Source: Pseudovibrio denitrificans JCM 12308
Lineage (GTDB): Bacteria; Pseudomonadota; Alphaproteobacteria; Rhizobiales; Stappiaceae
Assembly (NCBI RefSeq): GCF_001310815.1
Contig: NZ_BAZK01000034.1
Coordinates: 1 to 45,515, forward strand
Direction: 5' to 3'
Length of the DNA: 45,515 bases
Made by a program: the position numbers and the translations under genes. The notes beneath the pieces are model-generated. The model was given only the letters and a program-made list of their open reading frames with translations, ran no database searches and was not told the DNA's origin. Of this stretch, positions 35,283-45,439 are shown in pieces; position 1 is the stretch's first letter; every line of letters starts with the position of its first letter.

Positions 35283-35891
35283 TTACAGCTTCACGCCTGA
35301 GAAAGCCATGAAACCCATAGCCATCAGACCAGCGGTGATGAAGGTGATACCAAGACCCTGCAGTCCATCAGGAACGTCAGAGTACTTCAGCTTTTCACGC
35401 ACACCAGCCATTGCAGTAATCGCGAGCGCCCAACCAATACCGGAAGCAACACCGTAAACGGAGGATTCTGCCAGGTTGTAGTCACGCTCCACCATGAACA
35501 GAGAACCACCCATGATGGCGCAGTTCACAGTGATCAGCGGCAGGAAGATACCCAGCGCATTGTAAAGCGCAGGAACATAGCGATCGAGGAACATTTCCAA
35601 AATCTGCACCACAGCAGCGATAACGCCGATGTAAGAGATCAGACCCAGGAAGCGCAGGTCAGTACCTTCAAGACCAGCCCACTCCAGCGCGCCTTCATTC
35701 AGCAGCGTGGTGTAGAGCAGGTTGTTGATTGGCACAGTCAGAGCCTGCACAACAACAACGGAGATACCCAGACCCAACGCAGTCTCAACCTTCTTGGAAA
35801 CCGCAAGGAACGTACACATTCCAAGGAAGAAGGAGAGCGCAAGGTTTTCGATAAAGATCGCCTTTACGGCGAGGGAAAGAAGCCCTTCCAT
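35283..35891 (-). CDS. nqrE: Na+-NQR membrane subunit E
   Basis: A 202-residue integral membrane subunit with about six helices. VNCAIMGGSLFMVERDYNLAES and SYIGVIAAVVQILEM are typical of NqrE, which together with NqrD holds an iron centre in the membrane between the NqrF and NqrC sides. The ATG at 35891 is 2 bp after the nqrD stop. Confidence 0.94.
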   Translation of the reverse strand: MEGLLSLAVKAIFIENLALSFFLGMCTFLAVSKKVETALGLGISVVVVQALTVPINNLLYTTLLNEGALEWAGLEGTDLRFLGLISYIGVIAAVVQILEMFLDRYVPALYNALGIFLPLITVNCAIMGGSLFMVERDYNLAESSVYGVASGIGWALAITAMAGVREKLKYSDVPDGLQGLGITFITAGLMAMGFMAFSGVKL

Positions 35892-35893
35892 AA

Positions 35894-36549
<656 letters not shown>

Positions 36550-36550
<1 letters not shown>

Positions 36551-37371
36551 TACGCCTCTCCTTTTTTCAGATTGTCGAGGAAGGTCTTGAAGCCCTGCTC
36601 GCCCATCCAGAATTTGACGAGGTTGTCGACACCACGGGAGGTCAGCGTTGCACCTGCAATCGCATCAATGTGGTGTTTGGAGCCATCAATACCTGCTGGA
36701 GCAGCTTTGCCGACGCCAATGTTAACTGCGCCGTTATCGCCATAAACCAGCTTGCCAGGCCACTGAGCCATCCATTTTGGATTGTCTACTTCAGCGCCGA
36801 GACCAGGTGTCTCACCGTGAGCGTAGAAACGCAGGCCGTACACTTCATTGCCATCAGCATTCAGTGCGATGAAGCCATAAAGCGTAGACCACAGGCCGTA
36901 ACCGTGAACCGGCAAAACGATGCGTTCGATTTTACCCGCATCATCACGAAGCAGATAAACGGAAGCCAGTTTTGCCTGACGCTTGATGGATGCCGGATCG
37001 TTTGCCAGAGCGATAGAACGAGCTGGATCTTTCGCAGCAACACGCTGGTCATAGGTCGCAGCGTCTTCTGCATCAGAAAACTTGCCAGTCGCAACATCAA
37101 CAAGGCGAGGTTCGAAGGCACCAAATGCCTTTTCAACATCGATGCCATCCTGGTAGAGGCCAGCAACCTTGAGGATGTTGGTCTTCTTATCCAGCGTCTT
37201 GTTGATTTCCTGCTGTGGCTTCAACATCACCGCAGCGCCGGAAACAATCATGGAACAGATCAGACACAGAACCACAGCAACGGTAATCGTGCGCGGTGCA
37301 GAGTCCAGAGGCATCGCGTTGAAGCGCGCCCACAGACCTGTTGGAGCTGTTGTGTTTTCAGCATTAGGCAT
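36550..37371 (-). CDS. nqrC: Na+-NQR subunit C, covalent-FMN subunit
   Basis: A 273-residue subunit with one N-terminal helix (about 29-50) and a periplasmic FMN domain. The flavin-attachment motif is IDAIAGATLTS, with Thr242 as the probable FMN site (family pattern SGAT). ApbE, encoded nearby, makes this bond. Its start overlaps the nqrB stop by 8 bp. Confidence 0.95.
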
Positions 37372-38572
37372 GGCGCTTCATCCTCCGTGTGATGTTCGCC
37401 TTCACAACGAAGTAGTCGATCAGCGGGGAGAAGATGTTGCCGAACAGAATTGCCAGCATCATACCTTCAGGGAAGGCCGGATTGATGACGCGGATCAGGA
37501 TACACATCACGCCAATCAGCGCAGCATAGATGTAGCGGCCCGGATTGGTCATTGCAGCCGTCACCGGCTCAGTCACCATGAACACGAGGCCGAACATGAA
37601 GCCGCCAGTGACAAGGTGCCAGTACCAAGGCATTGCAAACATTGGATTGGTGTCGGAGCCGATCAGGTTCAGCAGTAAGCTGAAGCCGATCATACCAGCC
37701 AGACAGCCAACAATCAGACGGTAGTTCGCGATACCCGTGGTCACAAGGAACACACCGCCGATCGCAATTGCAATCGTGGAGGTCTCACCAAAGGAACCCT
37801 GAATGGTGCCGATGAAGGAGCTGGTCCAGGTGATGCCATTCGCAGCCAGACCCTGCATGCCGTCAGCCGCAGCAACACCCAGTGCAGTCGCACCGGAGAA
37901 GCCATCAACTGGCGTCCAAACCGCGTCACCGGACATTGCTGCCGGATAAGCGAAGTACAGGAACGCACGGCCAACAAGCGCCGGGTTCAGGAAGTTTTTG
38001 CCGGTACCACCGAACACTTCCTTGCCGATAACCACACCAAACGCGATACCAAGGCCAACCTGCCACAGCGGAGTGGAAGCTGGAAGGATCAGCGTGTAAA
38101 GCATGGAAGAAACGAAGAAGCCTTCGTTCACTTCGTGACCACGCACAATGGCGAACAGCACTTCGAAGATACCACCAACACCGAGCGTTACGATGTAGAT
38201 TGGCAGGAAGTACAGAGCACCATGCGCCATGTTGGCGAAGATGTTGTCCGGATTAAAGCCGATACCCAGCAGAGACAGGATCGCAGCGCGCCAGCCAGCT
38301 GGCTCGGTGATGCCCATCGCAGCCAGTGCTGAGTTGGTCTGCATGCCGGTGTTATACATACCAAACAGGATCGCAGGGATCGTCGCCAGCACAACGTAGG
38401 TCATGACACGCTTAAGGTCAGCATGGTCACGAGCGTGCGGCGCAACGCTGGTCACTGTTTTTGGAGTGTAGATGAAAGTGTCCACCATCTCATAGACGGC
38501 GTAGAACTTTTCGTATTTGCCACCCTTTTCAAAGAGCGGCGCAATACGATCAAACTTATCGCGCAAGCTCAC
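37364..38572 (-). CDS. nqrB: Na+-NQR membrane subunit B, covalent FMN and riboflavin-binding
   Basis: A 402-residue membrane subunit that carries covalent FMN and the Na+ pathway. The FMN-attachment motif is DGFSGATALG, with Thr229 as the probable site. Multiple helices and a GIGFNPDNIFANMAHG segment are as expected. The start is a GTG, 3 bp after the nqrA stop. Confidence 0.95.
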   Translation of the reverse strand: MSLRDKFDRIAPLFEKGGKYEKFYAVYEMVDTFIYTPKTVTSVAPHARDHADLKRVMTYVVLATIPAILFGMYNTGMQTNSALAAMGITEPAGWRAAILSLLGIGFNPDNIFANMAHGALYFLPIYIVTLGVGGIFEVLFAIVRGHEVNEGFFVSSMLYTLILPASTPLWQVGLGIAFGVVIGKEVFGGTGKNFLNPALVGRAFLYFAYPAAMSGDAVWTPVDGFSGATALGVAAADGMQGLAANGITWTSSFIGTIQGSFGETSTIAIAIGGVFLVTTGIANYRLIVGCLAGMIGFSLLLNLIGSDTNPMFAMPWYWHLVTGGFMFGLVFMVTEPVTAAMTNPGRYIYAALIGVMCILIRVINPAFPEGMMLAILFGNIFSPLIDYFVVKANITRRMKRHA

Positions 38573-38575
38573 GGG

Positions 38576-39927
38576 TTAGCCCTCTTTCTCGATTTTATCA
38601 AGATTTGCACGCAGCGCAGCTCCGTATTCATTCTTGGAATGGCAGATGAAGGTGCATAGCGCCAAATCTTCTTCGTCCAACTCCAGAGCACCAAGCTTCT
38701 GCGCCATGTCAGTGTCCAGCACCATCAGGGCACGGAGCAGCTGAGTTGGAAGAACATCGAGCGGCATTACCTTCTCATAAGTACCCAATGGAACGATCGC
38801 ACGGATGGAGCCGTTCTTGTTGGTACCAAACGGGAACTTCAGCTTGCTGCGGAAGAAACCGGAAGGATGCACATTAAGGTTAGACCACTTGGTCATGAAT
38901 GGGCGAACCCAGCCAACAACGTCTTGCTTGCGGTCTTCTTCCATCAGCGTCACCTGAGTGTGGTAACGGCCAAGGAAGGCAAACTGGTCTTCGGCAATCG
39001 TGCCGGAGAGAATAGAGCCGGAAACCACGCGGGCAGGAACACCCGGAAGAGTTTCACCAGCCAGCAACTCAGTCAGATCAGCACCAACGCGAGTTGTTAC
39101 CAGACGCGGCTTAGTCGCCAGCGGGCCAGCAACAGAAACAACGCGGGAAACATCCAGCTCACCTGTCAGGAACAGGTTACCGATTGCGATGACATCCTGA
39201 TAACCGATGGTCCAGACTGTCTTGTTCTCGTTGACCGGATCGAGGAAGTGAATGTGAGTACCGCATTACCTGCTGGGTGCTTACCTTCAAAGCTTTCCAT
39301 CTGCACATCAGCAACATCAGCGCCTGGGAGTTTGTCCTTAGGGCTGTGGCAGACGAATGTGCGGCCATCGGTCAGTTTAGAGACAACCTGAAGCCCTGCT
39401 TCAAACGCGCCAGCATTCGCATTGATGATCACACCAGCATCCGCTGCAAGCGGGTTGGTGTCCATCGCAGTTACGAAAATGGAACGCGGCTGCGTTTCAA
39501 AAACCGGAACCTTGGAGTATGGGCGGGTGCGGAAGCTTGTCCAAAGACCAGACTTGGCAAGCTGCTCACGAACGACAGTTGCGTCCAGAGTTGCCAAAGC
39601 GCTAGCTTCAAACTTTGAGAAAGCGACCTGTTCTTCGTTGCCATCGTCCAATTTGATAACGATGGTTTCCAGAACGCGACGTGCACCACGATTGACTGCT
39701 TCAACGACACCAGCACCCGGAGCAACATAGTTGATTTCAGGAGAGCGTTTGTCGATGAAAAGTGGTTGACCCTTTACGACGCGATCGCCTTCAGCAACCA
39801 GCATACGCGGTTTCAACCCGTTGTAATCTCCACCATTCACGGCAACACGACGAACCTCTTGACCCTTGTGGATCTCTTGGTTCGGAGCACCGATGATCGG
39901 CAGATCCAATCCTTTTGTAATCTTCAT
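38576..39927 (-). CDS. nqrA: Na+-NQR subunit A, with one-base frameshift
   Basis: Two frames (39927-39166 and 39067-38576) join into a 450-residue NqrA if one G is restored near 39261 (coding strand GCGGTA to GCGGGTA). Restoration gives GTHIHFLDPVNENKTVWTIG and then the segment reaching LAGETLPGVPARV. The N-terminus MKITKGLDLPIIGAP is characteristic. The frame extends to 39957, but the ATG at 39927 starts the family sequence and has AGGG upstream. NqrA is the quinone-binding cytoplasmic subunit. As written the protein would lose its C-terminal half, yet the other five subunits are intact, so error is more likely than decay. Confidence 0.88.
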
Positions 39928-40459
39928 CCTTACCCTGTCAGGCTTCTTATAGGGCAAACCACTAGATGTTCACGGGATATCTACGGGTAAGTGATGCTAA
40001 GTCATTCTGCTACGTACAAAATGCCGCGCATGCGGATTATTGACTTTGGCAAGTCGAACCGAGATAAATCCCCCCACAGATCGCATTTTCAGCAACAAAG
40101 CCCGAGCATTGCTGAACGTAACTCATCCGTGGCTCCGGTTAGGAGTAACCGCCCGCATACCATTAAAGTGTGCCGCGGTCAGCTATTCCTACGGATTTAT
40201 GCGGGCCAATACCCTGATATACCGCAAATTTCAATAGGGATTCGTGATATTGACGCAACGGCAATAAGGGTGTTTCGCGAAAATTTTATCTCAAATAAGT
40301 TTTCCCCGAACTTTTCACATGCACGTAGTACCACCTACGACTTTCTTCATCTTCAACTAATGCTGATCTTGGTCGCGGCAGTAACCTCCCCCTATTTAAC
40401 TTGACAGAAAACCAGAATAAGCCGATTACGCGGGGAAATGAAAAAACTCTGAGGCCGAA
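39928..40459. other. Divergent nqrA-apbE intergenic region
   Basis: About 530 bp without a convincing gene. An open frame on the plus strand (39991-40404) encodes a basic sequence with no recognisable features and no good start site. The region must hold the nqr promoter on the minus strand, which I could not place confidently; TATAAG near 39951-39946 is the best -10 match. A short palindrome, CCGCGCATGCGG, lies near 40023-40034. Confidence 0.5.
40401..40429 (+). promoter_or_regulatory. Promoter candidate for apbE-nqrM
   Basis: A perfect TTGACA (40401-40406), a 17-bp spacer and a weak -10 (GATTAC, 40424-40429) precede apbE by about 30 bp. The leader would be about 24 bases and contain the ribosome-binding site GAGG. 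Confidence 0.4.
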
Positions 40460-41488
40460 ATGCGCTTCCTCATTACAGCTCTCGTACTCATCTTTGTCAC
40501 TGCATGTGTACCCAATGACAAAAGCCGCGAAGAAATCGTACTTCACGGCAAAACCATGGGCACAACATTTAATGTCAAAGCCATTAAAGGGTCGTCTTCT
40601 GTAACCCAGCAGGAGCTGCAAAAGCAGGTCGATGATGCTCTCGTCGGCGTCAACAAGGCTATGTCCAACTGGGACAAAAACTCAGAGATCAGCCGTTTTA
40701 ACCGCTCCACCAGTACCGAATGGACGCCAATCTCCCGCGATTTCAGCATCGTGATGCAGGAAGCTTTGCGGATCCATAATCTGACGGGCGGCTACTTTGA
40801 CGTTACCCTCGCACCGCTCATCGAGCTGTGGGGCTTCGGCACCAAGCAGGACACTCCTCCGCAGCCAAGCCCACTTGAAATCCGCGAGGCACTCGAGTCC
40901 GTCGGCATGAGCACCATGCTTGAGTTCGAGACCGATCCTCCGGCATTGCGCAAGGTCAACACGGACACCTCCGTGAACCTCTCCGCAATCGCAAAGGGCT
41001 TCGGCATCGACAAAGTTGCCTCCGTTCTGGAGCAAAACGGCATTAACGAATACCTCGTCGAAATCGGCGGTGATCTGGTCACCAAAGGCAACAACGCCAA
41101 GAATGAACCTTGGGTCGTTGGCATCGAAAAACCAGATTCCGCAACGCGAACAGTTCAGCAAATCGTTCGTATCAGCGATAAAGGCATGGCAACCTCCGGC
41201 GACTATCGCATATATAAGGAAGTCAACGGCAAGCGCTTCTCACACATTATTGATGCTGCATCAGGGCGTCCTGTGACGCATAAACTTGCATCAGTAACTG
41301 TAATTGCTGACAATGCGATGCGCGCTGACGGTCTGGCAACAGCTCTCCTGGCAATGGGAGACAAGCGCGGCATGGCTCTGGCAGAGCGTGAAGGGATTGC
41401 CGCATTTTTCATCGTTCGTGAAGGGGACCACTTCATCACCCGGTCTTCCAGCGCGTTTAGAAAATTCGAGCAGTCTGCAGAGAAATAA
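40460..41488 (+). CDS. apbE: FAD:protein FMN transferase ApbE
   Basis: A 342-residue periplasmic lipoprotein. The signal ends in a lipobox (LIFVTAC, Cys16). The ApbE fold shows GKTMGTTFNVKA, a YFDVTLAPLIELWGFG segment, AIAKGFGIDKVA, EIGGDL and the C-terminal ADGLATALLAMG, which together place FAD and the Mg ion. It transfers FMN to the Thr of SGAT motifs in NqrB and NqrC, which are encoded on the divergent operon. GAGG 5 bp upstream supports the start. nqrM follows 12 bp later. Confidence 0.93.
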   Translation: MRFLITALVLIFVTACVPNDKSREEIVLHGKTMGTTFNVKAIKGSSSVTQQELQKQVDDALVGVNKAMSNWDKNSEISRFNRSTSTEWTPISRDFSIVMQEALRIHNLTGGYFDVTLAPLIELWGFGTKQDTPPQPSPLEIREALESVGMSTMLEFETDPPALRKVNTDTSVNLSAIAKGFGIDKVASVLEQNGINEYLVEIGGDLVTKGNNAKNEPWVVGIEKPDSATRTVQQIVRISDKGMATSGDYRIYKEVNGKRFSHIIDAASGRPVTHKLASVTVIADNAMRADGLATALLAMGDKRGMALAEREGIAAFFIVREGDHFITRSSSAFRKFEQSAEK

Positions 41489-41500
41489 CGGAATATCGAA

Positions 41501-41734
41501 ATGGCAACTTTCATCATCGCGTTTGTCATGCTGATCCTGATCGTAGCAGGAATGGCAATTGGCGCCGTTTTCAGAAACAAGCCAATCACTGGCAGCTGCG
41601 GCGGCTTGAACGCTATTGAAGGCGCAGATCATTGCGTCGTCTGTAAGCGTGAGATCGACCCAAACAGCCCGCTGCGTGAAAAGCTGCAGCCTTGCAAACG
41701 CAAACAGGCGATGGAAGAGCAAAGCGCAGCTTAA
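41501..41734 (+). CDS. nqrM: Na+-NQR maturation protein NqrM
   Basis: A 77-residue membrane-anchored protein. One N-terminal helix (about 3-23) precedes a Cys motif: Cys33-x11-Cys45-x2-Cys48, with a further Cys near 66. This spacing is the NqrM signature. NqrM is needed to put the iron centre between NqrD and NqrE. Its position directly after apbE supports the assignment. Confidence 0.92.
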   Translation: MATFIIAFVMLILIVAGMAIGAVFRNKPITGSCGGLNAIEGADHCVVCKREIDPNSPLREKLQPCKRKQAMEEQSAA

Positions 41735-41757
41735 CTGCACTCCATTTCAGCAAATCC

Positions 41758-41781
41758 GAAGGGGCCACACGGCCCCTTTTT
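41758..41781 (+). terminator. Rho-independent terminator after nqrM
   Basis: AAGGGGCC pairs with GGCCCCTT over the tetraloop ACAC and is followed by further T. It starts about 25 bp after the nqrM stop and closes the apbE-nqrM transcript. Confidence 0.92.
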
Positions 41782-41789
41782 CATGCCTG

Positions 41790-42281
41790 CTACTTGTCGG
41801 CTGTGTAATCCCGCGCCGCATCCGGCCCTTCACCACCAATCAGCTTGGCAAAGAAACCGGCTACGATCCCAAAGCCAACACCAATAGCGACAAAGCCGAT
41901 GCCGAGGAACAAGCTTCCCAGTGTCGGAAAGATCCCCTGCCCGATCGAAGTCAGGCTATCTCCACCAATCAACCAGAGCAGTAAGTTCATCCATCCGCAG
42001 ATAAAACCGCCAGAAAACCAGCTCGGCATGCTCGACTTCAGCAGCGGGTGATAGTTGATCACACCAATCAGCGCCACAAGACCACCAAGCGTAATGCACC
42101 AGAGGATCAGACCGAACTGAACCACAAACGATACATTCAGATTAAGCCAGGCAATGAGGTAGAGACACAGAAGCCCAAACGCCAGTCCAAACAACTTGGC
42201 GGTGATCCCTCGTCTGAGCAGTGACGGTTTAGAAAACATAACTTCTGGCTCCCATCGGTTCATGCGGCTGGCCAATGCCAT
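41790..42281 (-). CDS. Unrecognised membrane protein
   Basis: A protein of about 163 residues with four hydrophobic segments (near 29-50, 54-74, 89-110 and 120-145 from the 42281 ATG). No family is recognised. The start is uncertain: ATGs at 42281, 42263 and 42239 are in frame. 42281 has GGTGG upstream, 42239 has GGGAG 9 bp upstream. It is convergent with nqrM across the shared terminator region. Confidence 0.6.
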   Translation of the reverse strand: MALASRMNRWEPEVMFSKPSLLRRGITAKLFGLAFGLLCLYLIAWLNLNVSFVVQFGLILWCITLGGLVALIGVINYHPLLKSSMPSWFSGGFICGWMNLLLWLIGGDSLTSIGQGIFPTLGSLFLGIGFVAIGVGFGIVAGFFAKLIGGEGPDAARDYTADK

Positions 42282-42335
42282 GAGTATACCACCATAAACC
42301 AAGGGTCTTAAAACTAGTTTTCTGCAATCAGAAGA

Positions 42336-42551
42336 TTATCTGTTCGCCCAGCCAAAATCGAAAACGCCGAACACCATCAGGCAGAAGCTGACAAGCGCCA
42401 ACAGACCAAACACCCAACACCTAAGCTTCCAGCGACCAGTCTGGCCTTTCCAGGCATCACGGAACAGGCGACCGCTCAGCACAAACACCACAAGCAGGAT
42501 CACGCCGACCCAGGATGGTATGTCGCTAAAGAAGTTTGAGAGCTGACCCAT
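42336..42551 (-). CDS. Small two-helix membrane protein
   Basis: A 71-residue protein with hydrophobic segments at about 13-28 and 46-66 separated by a basic loop. The ATG at 42551 has GGAGG 4 bp upstream; the longer frame to 42638 is rejected because it would bring in a Cys- and Arg-rich start with no site. No family is recognised. It may be co-transcribed with the membrane protein gene downstream, 54 bp away. Confidence 0.55.
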   Translation of the reverse strand: MGQLSNFFSDIPSWVGVILLVVFVLSGRLFRDAWKGQTGRWKLRCWVFGLLALVSFCLMVFGVFDFGWANR

Positions 42552-42821
42552 TGTGCCTCCGCATTGTTGTTGCCTCTCTTTAGTTCTGCCTTTCCAAAAA
42601 GGCAAACGCTCAAAGCAATCACACCGCCACCTTGTCAAAGCCAGAAGTCAAAATGCTCAGCTGCCCCAGCAGCACATCCAGCACCACAGCCTCATTTCCT
42701 GAGGGAGCAAAACAATGTCAGGACTTCGCCAGAGCAAACAACCTCCCTACTACCTCCTCCTGCTAAACACCCAAATACAGCCAACTTACATGCATCTTTC
42801 ATATCTATTTTTCATATTTCA

Positions 42822-42850
42822 TTGACCTTTTCAGCTAGGCAGACTACAAG
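42822..42850 (+). promoter_or_regulatory. Sigma-70-like promoter for the DEAD-box helicase gene
   Basis: TTGACC (42822-42827), a 17-bp spacer and TACAAG (42845-42850) match consensus at five and four of six positions. Transcription from here would give a leader of about 130 bases that includes the structure at 42863-42950. The rest of 42552-42821 shows nothing recognisable. Confidence 0.5.
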
Positions 42851-42862
42851 GCCCACGAAGAA

Positions 42863-42950
42863 AAGAGCTCGCTTGCCATTTGCCGCCTCATGATCTCCCC
42901 GTTACGGTTCATGAGTGAGCGGAAGCGATGGGTAGGGCAACAAAGCTCTT
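42863..42950 (+). promoter_or_regulatory. Structured 5' leader of the DEAD-box helicase gene
   Basis: Four nested perfect helices can form, one inside the other. They are AAGAGCT (42863-42869) with AGCTCTT (42944-42950), TTGCC (42873-42877) with GGCAA (42936-42940), CCGC (42883-42886) with GCGG (42919-42922), and CTCATGA (42887-42893) with TCATGAG (42909-42915). The terminal loop is 15 bases. The structure ends 38 bp before the start codon. Such leaders often adjust translation of cold-shock helicases with temperature, but no known RNA family is recognised. Confidence 0.55.
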
Positions 42951-42988
42951 GCTTTACAGATAATGACCCTCCTCGAAAGAAATACTAA

Positions 42989-44811
42989 ATGACGATACCT
43001 GAAGGGGTTTCCCCGGCGCTTTCTACCGCACTAGAAAAGCGCGAATACACGTCTCTCACCCCGGTCCAGACCGCCGTTCTTGATGAAGAGCTGAAAGGCA
43101 AAGACCTTTTGGTTTCTGCTCAGACAGGCTCTGGTAAAACCGTTGCATTCGGCATCGCAATTGCGCCGGAACTGCTGGGTGACGAAGAGCGTATGGGCCG
43201 GGCAAACGAACCTCTTGCATTGTGTGTTGCGCCAACCCGTGAGCTGGCAATCCAGGTCTCCAAAGAACTGGAATGGCTCTACGGCGAAGCTGGAGCTCGT
43301 ATCACCACCTGTGTGGGTGGTATGGACATGCGCCGTGAACGCCGCAATCTTTCTGCAGGCGCGCACATCGTAGTCGGCACCCCAGGCCGCCTGCGTGACC
43401 ATATTGAACGCGGTTCTTTTGACACCTCCGCTCTGCGCACTGTTGTGCTCGACGAAGCGGATGAAATGCTGGACCTCGGTTTCCGCGAAGACCTCGAATT
43501 TATTCTCGACGCAGCACCAGAAGAACGCCGCACTCTGCTGTTCTCTGCAACTGTTCCTCCGCAGATCGAAAGCCTCGCGAAGCGTTTCCAGCGGGATGCA
43601 CAGCGCATCTCCACTGTAACCAATCGCGAACAGCACGCAGACATTGAATATCGCGCAATGCAGGTCGCTCCCAACGACCGCGAAAACGCAATCATCAACG
43701 TCCTGCGCTTCTACGAAGCACAGAACACTATCATCTTCTGCGGCACCCGCGAGATGGTGAAACACCTTTCCGCACGCCTCGGCAACCGTGGTTTCGCAGT
43801 TGTGGCTCTCTCCGGTGAGCTGAGCCAGGCTGAACGTAACCATGCGCTCGGTGCAATGCGTAATGGCCGTGCCCGCGTTTGTGTGGCAACCGACGTCGCA
43901 GCACGCGGCATCGACTTGCCAAACCTGGATCTCGTGATCCACGCAGACCTGCCAAACAACGCAGAAACCCTGCTGCACCGCTCTGGTCGTACCGGTCGTG
44001 CAGGCCGTAAAGGCGTTTGTACGCTGGTTGTACCACACACCCGCCGCCGCTCCGCAACGCGCCTCCTCGGCTTTGCGAAAGTGAAAGCAGAATGGGGTCC
44101 GGCACCAACAGCACAGCAAATTCGCGACAAAGACCGTGAGCGCATCCTCGCGTCTACCGATCTGCAGGAAGCACCAAGCGAAGAAGATCTGCCAATGGTG
44201 CAGGAGCTTCTTGAGAAGTTCACACCAGAACAGATCGCAGCCGCTTACATGCGCCAGATCCATCAGGGCCTGCCTGCACCGGAAGAACTGCTGGCAAGCT
44301 CCTTCGAAGACCGTGAGCGCAAGCCACGTAAGGACTTCGACAACGGTGTTTGGTTCCGCCTCAACGTTGGCCGCAAGCACAACGCAGAACCTCGTTGGCT
44401 CCTGCCAATGATCTGCCGCGCAGGTCACATCACCAAAAAGACATCGGCTCCATCCGCATCTTTGATGCAGACAGCCGCTTCGAGCTCGACGCAAAACTCG
44501 CTGACAAGTTCCAGGAAACCGTCAAAGAAAACGGCACCGGTGAAAAATCAATCACCATCACCCGTATCGAAGGCAATCCTGAGCGTGGCAGCAGCGGTCG
44601 TCCAGGCGGTCGTCGCAACCACCGTGGCGGTGGCGGCGGTGGTTACCGTGGCGAAGGCGGACGCGGCGAAGGTCGTGGCCGTGGTCGTGGTGGCGAAGGC
44701 GGTGGTTACCGTGGTCGTCGTGATCGTGATGGCGAAGGTCGTGGTCGTGGCCGCGGCGAAAACAAGCCGGGCGGCGGCAAAAGCTTCCGCGACAACCGCG
44801 GCGGCGAATAA
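42989..44811 (+). CDS. DEAD-box RNA helicase with DbpA-type RNA-binding domain and RGG tail, one-base frameshift
   Basis: A 607-residue helicase if one A is restored in the A-run at 44435-44439 (five A where six keep frame, giving HITKKDIGSIRIFDA). As written the frame continues to 44929 with a nonsense low-complexity tail. The RecA lobes carry the Q motif (TPVQ), motif I AQTGSGKT near 44-51, Ia PTRELAIQ, Ib TPGR, II DEAD, III SAT, V ATDVAARGID and VI HRSGRTGRAG. A DbpA-like RNA-binding domain follows (VWFRLNVGRK to SITITRIEG). The last 70 residues are Arg-Gly-rich and probably bind RNA. It resembles DeaD/CsdA helicases of ribosome assembly and cold adaptation. The frameshift is probably a sequencing error. 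Confidence 0.88.
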
Positions 44812-44832
44812 GCCTCACATCTTAAGATTTGC

Positions 44833-44861
44833 AAACGGGCCTCTCGGGGCCCGTTTTCTTT
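44833..44861 (+). terminator. Rho-independent terminator after the helicase gene
   Basis: AACGGGCC (44834-44841) pairs with GGCCCGTT (44848-44855) across a 6-base loop, followed by TTCTTTT. It begins 22 bp after the restored stop at 44811, which also supports that stop as the real gene end. Confidence 0.9.
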
Positions 44862-45439
44862 TGCAGCCAGCTTACCAACCAAACTGCACAAACACAAACA
44901 GCACCGCATGGCATCCCATGCAGTGGTGAGGCTGAAAGTCCCCGCAAGGCGGGTGGAGCAAGACGAACAGGCTGAGCCTGCGCTACTTGTTAGAAATGAG
45001 TCTTCGGCAACAGCTGGTCGCCTCGCTCGGGTCTTTTAATATGGACAACATCGCCTCTTATCCTGAAAGACACGATGGCCAGTTTCCTGGAAAGACAAAG
45101 CTGCCCTCGCAACGGGTTTCCCCAAAAGCAAAAGCTCTTTGCCTCTGGCATTCACCGCTCTGACCAGTAAATGCCACCGCTTGATGCCCTTCAGACTTGG
45201 GCCCTTCCTCCCAGACCATGCGGTCACGCCTGAAAATCGGTTCCACCGGACAACCGAAAGATGCGTTACTTCTCCCGAAAGCCCAACCCCGCCCACGCCG
45301 CGAGATGGACGGTCCACCCCGGCCCGATTGCGTGGGCACACAACAAAGATAACTCTGCCAAATGGCAAGGGGGATAAGTTTTCTGGAACCCTCATGTCCT
45401 GCCCCCCAATCAGCTTTCGATGCAGGAGGCTCCCCTTCC
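44862..45439. other. Unassigned region with structured GC-rich segment
   Basis: No gene is supported. Positions about 44907-45030 hold several short hairpins in a row: GCATGG/CCATGC, CCCGC/GCGGG and AGGCT/AGCCT. The phrase GTGAGGCTGAAAGTCC and the following purine-rich GGAGCAAGAC hint at part of a structured RNA or a mobile intron, but I cannot identify one. The minus strand is open over 45036-45395 and 45058-45489 in two frames, producing Arg/Gly-rich sequences with no family resemblance, so these are not called. Confidence 0.4.

Noticed and set aside
39991..40404. 137-codon open frame between nqrA and apbE
   Set aside because: No ribosome-binding site, odd composition and no family resemblance; it overlaps the region that must hold the divergent promoters.
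43031..44494. 487-codon open frame on the minus strand across the helicase gene
   Set aside because: It is the antisense of a clear helicase coding region, Cys- and His-rich with no domain; codon bias of the real gene explains the openness.
44440..44929. Helicase frame continuing to 44929 with an Ala/Val-rich tail
   Set aside because: The tail is a frameshift product of the Arg-Gly-coding repeats and runs through a strong terminator; restoring one A gives a proper end at 44811.
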